The notes under the pieces: generated by a model
Databases searched by the model: none
The model's input: only the letters and a program-made list of their open reading frames with translations
Told to the model about the DNA's origin: nothing
Program-made: the position numbers and the translations under genes
Assembly: GCF_019024325.1 (NCBI RefSeq)
Contig: NZ_JAFNJS010000001.1
Location: forward strand, 434,001-498,000
Direction: 5' to 3'
DNA length: 64,000 nucleotides
Source: Falsiroseomonas tokyonensis
GTDB lineage: Bacteria > Pseudomonadota > Alphaproteobacteria > Acetobacterales > Acetobacteraceae
In this document: piece by piece, positions 1 to 6,381 of the stretch
Layout of the letters: each line of letters opens with the position of its first letter
How positions within the stretch are numbered: position 1 is the stretch's first letter

Positions 1-343
1 CGCGCATGGCGCTTTCGAGGAAGCGGCCATGGTGGAGTAGGAGCGTTGGCTCCGACTTCACGAGATCGCTGAAGCGGGTCGATCGAACGGATAGCCAGGC
101 GACGACGTATTGCAGCCCAGCCAGCAGGGCGAAAGCGGCCAGGCCCTCGACTAGGGCCACCGACTTGCTCAGCAGCACGGTGGCCAGCGTGGAGCCGAGC
201 GCCACCGTGACGATAAGGTCGAAGGCGTTCAGCTTCGCAAGCGTCCGCTTGCCCGAGACGCGCAGCAGCAGCACTAGGGCGGCATAGGCAATTGTGCCGA
301 CCATCAAGACTCGAAGTAGGCCGAACCAGCTGTCGAAGAACAT
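1..343 (-). CDS. YetF/DUF421 family membrane protein (partial)
   Basis: The reverse strand reads open from an ATG at 343 off the left edge, giving 114 visible codons. The product has three predicted membrane segments (about residues 9-27, 41-62 and 64-82) and the family signature SGKRTLAKLNAFD at 30-42, followed by the start of the soluble domain with EPTLL near residue 98. This is the usual order in DUF421/YetF proteins, whose function is poorly known. A GGAAAG lies about 10 bases before the start. The C-terminal domain is outside the window, so completeness cannot be judged. Confidence 0.85.
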   Translation of the reverse strand, partial: MFFDSWFGLLRVLMVGTIAYAALVLLLRVSGKRTLAKLNAFDLIVTVALGSTLATVLLSKSVALVEGLAAFALLAGLQYVVAWLSVRSTRFSDLVKSEPTLLLHHGRFLESAMR

Positions 344-467
344 CGTCAAGGCTTTCCGTGCAGTTGTGTTGGGCCCGATGACCTCGTGAACCTAGACGTC
401 ATGTAGCCTCGCCAGGATCGCGCCGGCCATGACCATGCAGATGTCCAGCAGCATGTCGTGCTTGCGC

Positions 468-1574
468 TCAATCGTCGGCGCCAGCCTTCATACGCCGCAC
501 GACGCCGGCGAGCGTCGAGCCCTGTACCAGAATGCTGAACACCGCCACCGCGTAGGTCGCGGCCAGCAGCGCAGGCTTTTCCGGGATGTCGGGCAGCGAG
601 AGCGCGAGCGCCACCGAGATCCCGCCGCGCAGCCCGCCCCAGGTCAGGATGGCGACGGTGCCAGGCGCGAAGGGCACGAAGCGGCTGAGCAGCGCAACCG
701 CGCCCCCGACCGCGGCGAAGCGCCCCGCCAGCGCCAGCGGCACTGCCGCCATGGCGAGAGCGGCGAAGGCTGAGTCGAAACGTAGCAGCAGCACCTCGAG
801 GCCGATGAGAAGGAACAGCACCGCGTTCAGCCCCTGGTCCACCACGTCCCAGAAGCCAAAGACGTAGCGTCGCGTTCTTTCGCTCATGCCGCGCCGCGCC
901 CTGCGGTTACCGAGCAGAATGCCGGCGACGACGACCGCTTCCCGCAGGAAGAGCTCGGCGGCCTCGGCGGGTCAAGCCTCGCCGCCCGCGGCAAGAATGA
1001 CGAGGAGCGCAAACAGCACGACCCCGACGCCATCGTTGAAGAGCGACTCACCAGACATGTCGGTCTCAATGGAAGCCGGCACCTGCACCACCTTCAGCGT
1101 GCCGAGCACCGCGACGGGATCGGTTCGGCTGATCAGCCCACCGAAGACCAGCGCCCAGGGCAGCGGCAACGGATAGCCAAGCGGCGCCGAAGCCATCCCG
1201 AGCCCTAGGCCGATCACGAAGGTGGACAGGAGTGTGCCGCCGGTCGCCATCAGCGCAACCGGCCAGGCGCGACCGCGCAGCCGGCTGATATCGAGGTGCA
1301 GCGCGCCGGCGAAGAGCAGGAAGGCGAGCAGCCCGTCGAGCACGGCACTCTGGAAATCGATCGCGCCAACAGCCGCGATCAGGCTGCGGTTCAGTGGTTC
1401 ATCCGTCTCCAACATGTCGACCACAACCAGCAGCAGCGAAGAGACGAGACCCATCGACAGCAGCCCAATTGAGCCCGGCAGACCAAGAAAGCGCTGGTTC
1501 AGCCAGCCGAAGCCCGCCGAAAGCACCAGCAGCAGCGCCACGATGTCGAGAAACGATAGCACGCCCGCCGTCAT
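468..1574 (-). pseudogene. CPA1/NhaP-type Na+/H+ antiporter, disrupted
   Basis: Two reading frames that belong to one antiporter lie in the same frame on the minus strand. The N-terminal part (1574-972, 200 codons) carries SRTDPVAVLGTLK and the ion-site motif GESLFNDGVGVVLF. A TGA at 974-972 ends it. Translation past the TGA continues in frame through PAEAAELFLREA and VVVAGILLGN into the C-terminal part (887-468), which has NAVLFLLIGLEVL and a GGLRGGIS segment. In intact relatives about 50 residues, including two membrane helices, normally lie between the LFLREA-like and VVVAGLLIGN-like blocks; here the blocks are fused. With both a nonsense codon and an internal deletion the gene is almost certainly dead. 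A separate short protein starting at 887 is conceivable but lacks the core. Confidence 0.85.
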
Positions 1575-2020
1575 CGCCGCAGCTCATAGGCGATGACCCT
1601 GTCATTAGCTTTGGTGTCCGACGAGCCGGGTCTCCCGCTACGACCACGACCGCAGGCCGGCCGTCCGTGTTTTCATAGGTCATCGGCGTCGCGTTGTGCG
1701 GGCAAGATGCCAAGCGGCCGCCGCCGTCGCCGCACCAGGGAACGGTCAAGCGGGGCAGCATCCCTGCTCGCGCGAGCAGCGCCGCGTTTATCGCGGGTCT
1801 GGCGACGGGTGCGATCGGCCGCGCGAGTGGACTCACGTCCTTGTCGGTCTCAGTCTCCCGCAGAAGTTCAACGGGTGGATCTATCGTACGATCTGGCACT
1901 GGGTCGCAGCGCGCGACGCGCAGCGCAGTTCCAGGTCCGGTACTCGCGCATGGCAATTGCGGCCACGCTGGCAGAATGCGCGGGGGTAACAGCGGAAGCC
2001 AAGCGCTGAGTGGGCGCGCC
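1575..2020. other. Intergenic stretch without a convincing gene
   Basis: This 446-base stretch separates the dead antiporter from the PRC-barrel gene. Several open frames cross it on both strands, but none has a recognisable domain, a plausible ribosome binding site or protein-like composition. It may hold the antiporter promoter and decayed sequence; nothing specific could be identified. Confidence 0.5.
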
Positions 2021-2401
2021 TCAGTCATCCCATTCCGGCTGCGCTTCCAGCTGAGCCCGGCTCAGTAGGGTGACGATCCGGTCGCCCACCCGATGCACCT
2101 GGCTGAAGCGCAGCAGAACGTCGCGATCGCCGATGCCGAGGAATCCACCAACCTCCACGCCGAGGCCGGCCAGCAGCCCATCCTGCGTCACCAGCACCGC
2201 CTCGATCTCGCCGATCGCATCGCCCGTGTCGGTGTACAGCATGGCGCCGGCAATCTGTCCGGCCCGGAGGCCGAGGTCCGGCACCATCCGCCCTGCTTCG
2301 GCTTGCCCGTATTCCAGCTCCACCGCGGCCGCGGGCAGCGGTGCGGCGGCACCGGCCAGAAGCGCCACCAGCGCGGCGGCAATGAATCGTCCTGACGTCA
2401 T
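2021..2401 (-). CDS. Exported PRC-barrel domain protein
   Basis: The product is 126 residues with a cleavable signal peptide ending near AAA at about residue 26, then a single PRC-barrel fold. The barrel shows GDAIGEIEAVLV and the turn GGFLGIGDRDV, close to the GGFLGIGTRRA turn in the protein at 8853-9860. The start at 2401 is preceded by AGGAGGA at good distance, so a longer upstream frame is rejected. The gene is the last of a same-strand series that begins with the sensor kinase at 8579. PRC-barrels usually mediate binding or assembly; the partner here is unknown. Probably periplasmic. Confidence 0.8.
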   Translation of the reverse strand: MTSGRFIAAALVALLAGAAAPLPAAAVELEYGQAEAGRMVPDLGLRAGQIAGAMLYTDTGDAIGEIEAVLVTQDGLLAGLGVEVGGFLGIGDRDVLLRFSQVHRVGDRIVTLLSRAQLEAQPEWDD

Positions 2402-2570
2402 TCTGTCCTCCTGATCCTGGTCTGTCCTGCGGAAGCTGAGCGCCGGGAGTCCTTCGGCGCGTATCGGGGCAGGATCCGGTGCCACTGGGCGCCTCCAGCT
2501 GTGCGGCGGGTGCCGAGCCGATCGACGCCCGCGCCATCCGGGAGCGACGTCCCTTCGACCGGATTGTCCC

Positions 2571-3449
2571 CTAACGGGTGGAGGCGCCGGAGCCGGTGGT
2601 GCCGCTGCCCGAGGAGGTGCCCGACGAATTGCCGGAGGGCGTGTTCCCGGCCGCGCCCGATCCACCGCCGGAACCCGAGGTGTTACTGCTCGGCGATCCG
2701 GTCGAGGACCCGCTCGTCGAGGCGCTGGTCGAACCGCTGGCCGACCCGCCGGCCGAGGCGTTGCCCGATCCGCCACGCTCGTCGCCGGCGGTGCCGCCAG
2801 AATTGCTCCCCGAGTTGCCCCCGGAGTTGCCGCCCGAGCCCTGGCTGCCCGACGAGGACCCGCTGCTGCCGTCGCCGCGAAGCGCCTGCCGGGCCTGCTG
2901 CAGGGCCTGCCGTGCACCGCGGCGATCGCCCTGGTTCAGCGCCTCCTCGGCCTGCTCGATCGACATCTCGACCTGCTGGCGGCTGCGCATGGCGTTGTCC
3001 TGGCGCATCGCTTGGTCGGCCTGCTCCAGCGCCTGCTGCGCCGCCGCGGTATCGCCCTGCTGCAGGGCGCGCCGCGCCTCCCGCAGCGGCTCGCGCACGT
3101 CGCGCATCGCCTGCTGCATCCGCTCCCGCTCCACCAGCAGGATCAGCAGGCGGGTATCGCCCTCCGTGCCGCGGCTGGACGCCTGCGCGCCGCTGCCCAT
3201 CCGGTCGCCGCCCATCCGGCTTGAGGACGGGTCACGCCGACGTTCCTCCTCCCGGCCCATGCGATAGCCGGCCTCATAAGGGTCGTAGCGGTCGAGGATC
3301 GGGCCGGGCGAACGCTCCCGGCCCTGCGTCCACTGGTTGCTGCCCTGCGCGGCGGCCGGTGCCGCGGCGCCCATCGCCACCGCCAGCCCCAGCACCGGCA
3401 TGGCTGCCGCCATGCTGGCCGACATCGTCAAGGTCCGTTTCAGTTGCAT
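2571..3449 (-). CDS. Exported GYRxGREDER-family protein 1, Gly/Ser-rich tail
   Basis: This 292-residue protein has a signal peptide (cleavage near residue 35), the motif GYRMGREEER at 61-70, a long alanine/glutamine-rich helical region (about 100-190) made of TPR-like helices with the pattern ARRALQQGD and ARQALQQAR, and a C-terminal third of Gly, Ser, Thr and Asn repeats. The motif and overall layout are shared with the three genes upstream (4293, 5090 and 5658), so it is one of four tandem paralogues. No catalytic motif is visible. The helical part may form a coiled coil; the tail resembles flexible envelope linkers. I do not recognise the family. Confidence 0.75.
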   Translation of the reverse strand: MQLKRTLTMSASMAAAMPVLGLAVAMGAAAPAAAQGSNQWTQGRERSPGPILDRYDPYEAGYRMGREEERRRDPSSSRMGGDRMGSGAQASSRGTEGDTRLLILLVERERMQQAMRDVREPLREARRALQQGDTAAAQQALEQADQAMRQDNAMRSRQQVEMSIEQAEEALNQGDRRGARQALQQARQALRGDGSSGSSSGSQGSGGNSGGNSGSNSGGTAGDERGGSGNASAGGSASGSTSASTSGSSTGSPSSNTSGSGGGSGAAGNTPSGNSSGTSSGSGTTGSGASTR

Positions 3450-3482
3450 GTCTCTCTCCCGTCATCTGCCTCGTTGGCCGCT

Positions 3483-3517
3483 GGCCGGGACCGACCATCA
3501 TCGGGTCGGCCCCGGCC
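3483..3517 (-). terminator. Strong hairpin between exported-protein genes
   Basis: GGCCGGGACCGACC (3483-3496) and GGTCGGCCCCGGCC (3504-3517) pair over 13 of 14 positions around a 7-base loop. It lies in the 94-base gap between protein 2 and protein 1. No T-tract follows, so it could be a factor-dependent terminator, an mRNA stabiliser or an attenuating structure. Confidence 0.55.
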
Positions 3518-3543
3518 CTTACCGGTCTCAGTTGCTCCGGGTC

Positions 3544-4293
3544 TCAGTTGCTTCCGGTGTTCCAGTCGCGCGGCCGCAGGGGCTGGCCCTCGCCGCGCTG
3601 GCCGGCGCCCTCAAGCCGCCAGCCCGCGGTGTTGCGACCGACGATCTGGCCGCTCGATGCCAGTTCCATCGCCCGGGCGGTGCGCGACCGGGCGCGATCG
3701 ACCTCACGCTCCCGCAGCGCCTGGCGCGCCTCCCGGATCGCGCCGATGGCGGCGCCGGTGGCGGCCTCGCCGGAGCTTCCCTCGGGCAGGCTGCGCGTCA
3801 GCAGCCGGGTTTCCGCCTGGCCCAGCGCCACCCAAGCCTCGCGCAGATTGCCGCGGTTGATCTGCATGCGGGCATTGTCGAGGAACTCCATCGCGGCCCG
3901 CAGTTCGCGGTTGGAAGCCATGCCGGAGGAAAGCTGCCCGGCGTTGCGTTCATCCTCGCGCCCAGCGCGATAGCCGTAGTCATAGGCGTCGCGCGCGCCC
4001 TGCATGGTCCGGTCCTGGCTGGACTGGTCGCTGCCGAACAGGTTCCAGTCCGAAGAGCCGCGGCGGGTCTCGTTGCCCGACATCGGGTCGCGGCCGCGCC
4101 CAGCCCAGGGCTGCGTCAGCCGCTCATCCTCGCCGCGACGATAGAAGACCTCGCCGTCCGGCGTGGTCACCCAACGGCTGCGCTCGTCCCGGTTGACGCC
4201 CTGTGCCGAGGCGGGGGAGGGCGCCAAGGCGCCACCGCCCAGCAGGGCTGCGGCGAAGGTCAGGCTGATGGCCGCGTTGCGTGTGTTTCCCAT
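3544..4293 (-). CDS. Exported GYRxGREDER-family protein 2
   Basis: The product is 249 residues from the ATG at 4293, which has CAGGAGAAG in front and directly precedes a clear signal peptide (cleavage after Ala30, SPASA-Q). The mature part has GYRAGREDER at 107-116 and then a helical domain with AMEFLDNARMQINRGN and repeated ARQALRERE and ARSRTARAMEL heptad-like stretches. It shares the motif and export signal with its three neighbours but is more divergent in the helical part. It is probably periplasmic or surface-associated. No enzymatic residues are evident and the function is unknown. Confidence 0.75.
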   Translation of the reverse strand: MGNTRNAAISLTFAAALLGGGALAPSPASAQGVNRDERSRWVTTPDGEVFYRRGEDERLTQPWAGRGRDPMSGNETRRGSSDWNLFGSDQSSQDRTMQGARDAYDYGYRAGREDERNAGQLSSGMASNRELRAAMEFLDNARMQINRGNLREAWVALGQAETRLLTRSLPEGSSGEAATGAAIGAIREARQALREREVDRARSRTARAMELASSGQIVGRNTAGWRLEGAGQRGEGQPLRPRDWNTGSN

Positions 4294-4325
4294 GGGTCTT
4301 CTCCTGAATGTCTTGCGTGTGATCG

Positions 4326-4348
4326 GCATGCGCCCCTGCGGCGCATGC
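4326..4348 (-). repeat. Inverted repeat with partial direct copy downstream
   Basis: GCATGCGCC (4326-4334) and GGCGCATGC (4340-4348) form a perfect 9-bp stem with loop CCTGC. A second copy of GCATGCGCC starts at 4356 with a decayed right arm. Both lie in the 110-base gap between exported proteins 3 and 2, suggesting a duplicated RNA hairpin. Confidence 0.5.
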
Positions 4349-4403
4349 GCGGTTGGCATGCGCCCTGCGGTGCATGGGGTTCGGCTGAGAGTCTGGTCCT
4401 GAC

Positions 4404-5090
4404 TCAGCGCATGGCGGGCGGGATGCGCATCATCGCCTGCTGCGTCTCAAGCAGCGCGTCCTGCATCTCCGAGATCGCCCGGTCGCGGCGGTCGCCGGCG
4501 GGCTGCCGGGCCAGGTCCTGGATCGCCTCGCGCAGGCTTTGGGCGGCGACCAGCAGATGATCCATGGAGCGGGAGTAGTCCGGCACCACGGCGAACTGCT
4601 GGAACGGGGCGCTGTCCGGATAGACGTTCGGGATGACGTACATGCGTTCGCCACCCTGGCCCGATGCCTGGCCCGATCCCTGGCCCGATCCCTGCGAGGA
4701 CCGCCGGGACTGGTTCTGGCTGGACTGGTTCTGGCTGCCCTGGTCCTGGCCGCCCTGGCTGGACCGGGCCTCGCGCCGACGACGCTCCTCCTCCCGCCCG
4801 GCGCGGTAGCCCCGCAGGAACTGCTCCCGATCCGACTGCTGGGAATGAGACTGAGACTGAGACTGGCTCCCGCCACCGCCGTCCTGGCGCGAGGCGTGGT
4901 CGCGCATCAAGGCATCGTGCAGTTGGCGGAGATAGCGGTCATAGGCGCTGCCCGAGTTCTGGTTGCCCGCATTGCCGGGGCCGGCGTCGGACCCGTTCTG
5001 TGACTGGCTCTGCGCGAGAGCGGAGGCCGGTAGCGCGCCACCGGCAAAACCCATCGCGAGCAGGGCCGGGAAGATCAGGTTCTTTTTCAT
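4404..5090 (-). CDS. Exported GYRxGREDER-family protein 3
   Basis: This 228-residue protein has a signal peptide ending ASALA at residue 26, Ser/Gln-rich low-complexity segments (about 74-86 and 115-150), the motif GYRAGREEER at 94-103, and a C-terminal helical domain (about 172-228). That C-terminal domain aligns with the neighbouring protein at 5194-5658 over the pattern LRE-x4-L-x3-PAG-[DE]-RRD, followed by AL-x3-Q-x-AM and IP or LP, so the two are direct duplicates. The low-complexity blocks show repeated GQGS and SQNQS units. Function unknown; an envelope structural or stress role is only inferred. Confidence 0.75.
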   Translation of the reverse strand: MKKNLIFPALLAMGFAGGALPASALAQSQSQNGSDAGPGNAGNQNSGSAYDRYLRQLHDALMRDHASRQDGGGGSQSQSQSHSQQSDREQFLRGYRAGREEERRRREARSSQGGQDQGSQNQSSQNQSRRSSQGSGQGSGQASGQGGERMYVIPNVYPDSAPFQQFAVVPDYSRSMDHLLVAAQSLREAIQDLARQPAGDRRDRAISEMQDALLETQQAMMRIPPAMR

Positions 5091-5167
5091 CCTGGGTTTC
5101 CTTTGACTGTGAATTTCGCCCCCAGCCGGGTCCGGAAGGGGCGTTGGGCAACCGGTCAGCCCGGGCT

Positions 5168-5206
5168 TCAGCCCCGGAACTCAGCCCCGGAACTCAGCCC
5201 CGGGGG
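5168..5206. repeat. 13-bp tandem repeat, three units
   Basis: TCAGCCCCGGAAC occurs at 5168-5180 and 5181-5193, followed by TCAGCCCCGGGGG at 5194-5206. The last unit supplies the stop codon of the exported protein gene at 5194-5658, so the repeat spans the end of that gene and the gap to the next one. Confidence 0.7.
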
Positions 5207-5658
5207 CCGCCGGAGGCTCGCTCGCCCCATCCGTGCTCGAGCGGGATGCCGCGCTGGGCCCGGCGCTCCTCGCCCTCGCCACCACGCGGCAACCAGGTCA
5301 TGGCGTTCTGGGTGCGGATCAGCGCCTGGCGTGCCTGCTCCAGCGCGCTGTCGCGCCGCTCACCGGCGGGCAACTGCCGGAGCATCACCAGGACTTCCCG
5401 CAGGAGGATGCGGGCCCGATCCAGCCGTTCCATGGATTCGCGCTGCGAGGCGTCGTTCCACTGCGGACCGAAGCGCCGCTCATCGGCCACACCCGCGCGG
5501 AAGCCCGCGACGAAGGGCGTTTCGGAAACGCGGCCGGCATCACCACCGGCATGGCCACTGGCTGGGCCACCTTGGGCCACAGCGCCCGCCGCGCCGAACA
5601 TGGCGCCGGCCGCGAGTGCCAGGGCTGCGGCTTTTCTTGTCGGATAGAGAAGCTTCAT
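5194..5658 (-). CDS. Exported GYRxGREDER-family protein 4
   Basis: From the ATG at 5658 the product has 154 residues, with a signal peptide (AVA at 26-28), the variant motif GFRAGVADER at 52-61 and a helical domain at about 74-125 that closely matches the C-terminus of protein 3. A start nine bases upstream (5667) would add MWD; neither start has a strong ribosome binding site. It is the shortest and perhaps simplest form of the family: signal, motif, helical bundle. It follows the response regulator gene by 96 bases on the same strand, which suggests common control. Confidence 0.7.
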   Translation of the reverse strand: MKLLYPTRKAAALALAAGAMFGAAGAVAQGGPASGHAGGDAGRVSETPFVAGFRAGVADERRFGPQWNDASQRESMERLDRARILLREVLVMLRQLPAGERRDSALEQARQALIRTQNAMTWLPRGGEGEERRAQRGIPLEHGWGERASGGPRG

Positions 5659-5683
5659 GTCCCACATCCCGCCTGTTGCGCCG

Positions 5684-5710
5684 TGCCTGCTGGCGTCGAA
5701 GCAGCAGGCA
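5684..5710 (-). promoter_or_regulatory. Hairpin in the leader of exported protein 4
   Basis: TGCCTGCTG (5684-5692) and CAGCAGGCA (5702-5710) form a perfect 9-bp inverted repeat with a 9-base loop. It sits 26 bases upstream of the 5658 start and downstream of the response regulator gene. It could be an operator, a processing site or a terminator for the kinase-regulator transcript. Confidence 0.45.
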
Positions 5711-5754
5711 TGGAGGAGGTGGGGCGGCGGAACGCCTGAGGGGACTCCGGGTGG

Positions 5755-6381
5755 CTACGTAGGTTCGGCGGCCTCGGCGCCGCTGCCGGCCGCCAGCGCC
5801 ATGCGCACCGCCTCCGGCAGGCTGCGCACCTGCAGCTTGGCCATCAGGTTGGCGCGGTGGATTTCCACGGTGCGCGGGCTGATGCCGAGTTCGAGCGCGA
5901 TGACCTTGTTCTGCCGGCCCGCCACCATGCCCTGCAGCACCTCCGCCTCCCGCGGCGTCAGCGCCGCGATACGCTTCTGGGCATGCAATGCCGCCGTCGC
6001 CTCATCGCGCCGCGTCAGCGCGGCGGCGGCGGCGGCCAGCACGGCTTCACCGGTGAAGGGCTTCTGCAGCATGTCGCAGGCACCCGCCTTCATCATCCGC
6101 ACTGCCAGCGGCACGTCGCCATGCGCGGTGATGACCACGATCGGGTGCGGCAGGCCGCGCGCCAGCATCTCCCGCTGCACCGCCACGCCGTCGATGCCGG
6201 GCATGCGGACATCGAGCAGCACGCAGCCGAAGGGCAGGTCTGTCGTCGCCTGGCGGAGGAAGTCCTCGCCGCCCTCGAAGGTCTCCACCGCATATCCGGC
6301 GGATCCCAGCAGCAGCGCCAGCGAACGCCGCACTGCCGCCTCGTCGTCGACAATATAGCCTATGGCGATATCGGGGGGCAT
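5755..6381 (-). CDS. FixJ/NarL-type response regulator
   Basis: The 208-residue protein has a receiver domain (about 5-122) with acidic pocket residues Asp12/Asp13, phospho-acceptor Asp57 in CVLLDVRMPG, and Lys107 in LQKPF. A LuxR-type helix-turn-helix follows (about 143-200, LTPREAEVLQGMVAG then SPRTVEIHRANLMAKL). It overlaps the sensor kinase gene by 22 bases, so the two are translated together and very likely form a pair. Its likely targets are the adjacent exported-protein genes; that is inference from position. A receiver-only near copy lies at 10491-10913. Confidence 0.92.
   Translation of the reverse strand: MPPDIAIGYIVDDEAAVRRSLALLLGSAGYAVETFEGGEDFLRQATTDLPFGCVLLDVRMPGIDGVAVQREMLARGLPHPIVVITAHGDVPLAVRMMKAGACDMLQKPFTGEAVLAAAAAALTRRDEATAALHAQKRIAALTPREAEVLQGMVAGRQNKVIALELGISPRTVEIHRANLMAKLQVRSLPEAVRMALAAGSGAEAAEPT

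Noticed and set aside
2402-2917. Long N-terminal extension of the PRC-barrel protein
   Set aside because: The extension is almost entirely Arg/Pro/Ala, lies antisense to the tail of the neighbouring gene's low-complexity region, and would bury the signal peptide; the AGGAGGA at 2401 decides the start.
2571-3449. CRISPR-like or surface-adhesin repeats in the Gly/Ser tail
   Set aside because: The repeats are short, irregular and coding, with no spacers; they look like a flexible low-complexity tail.
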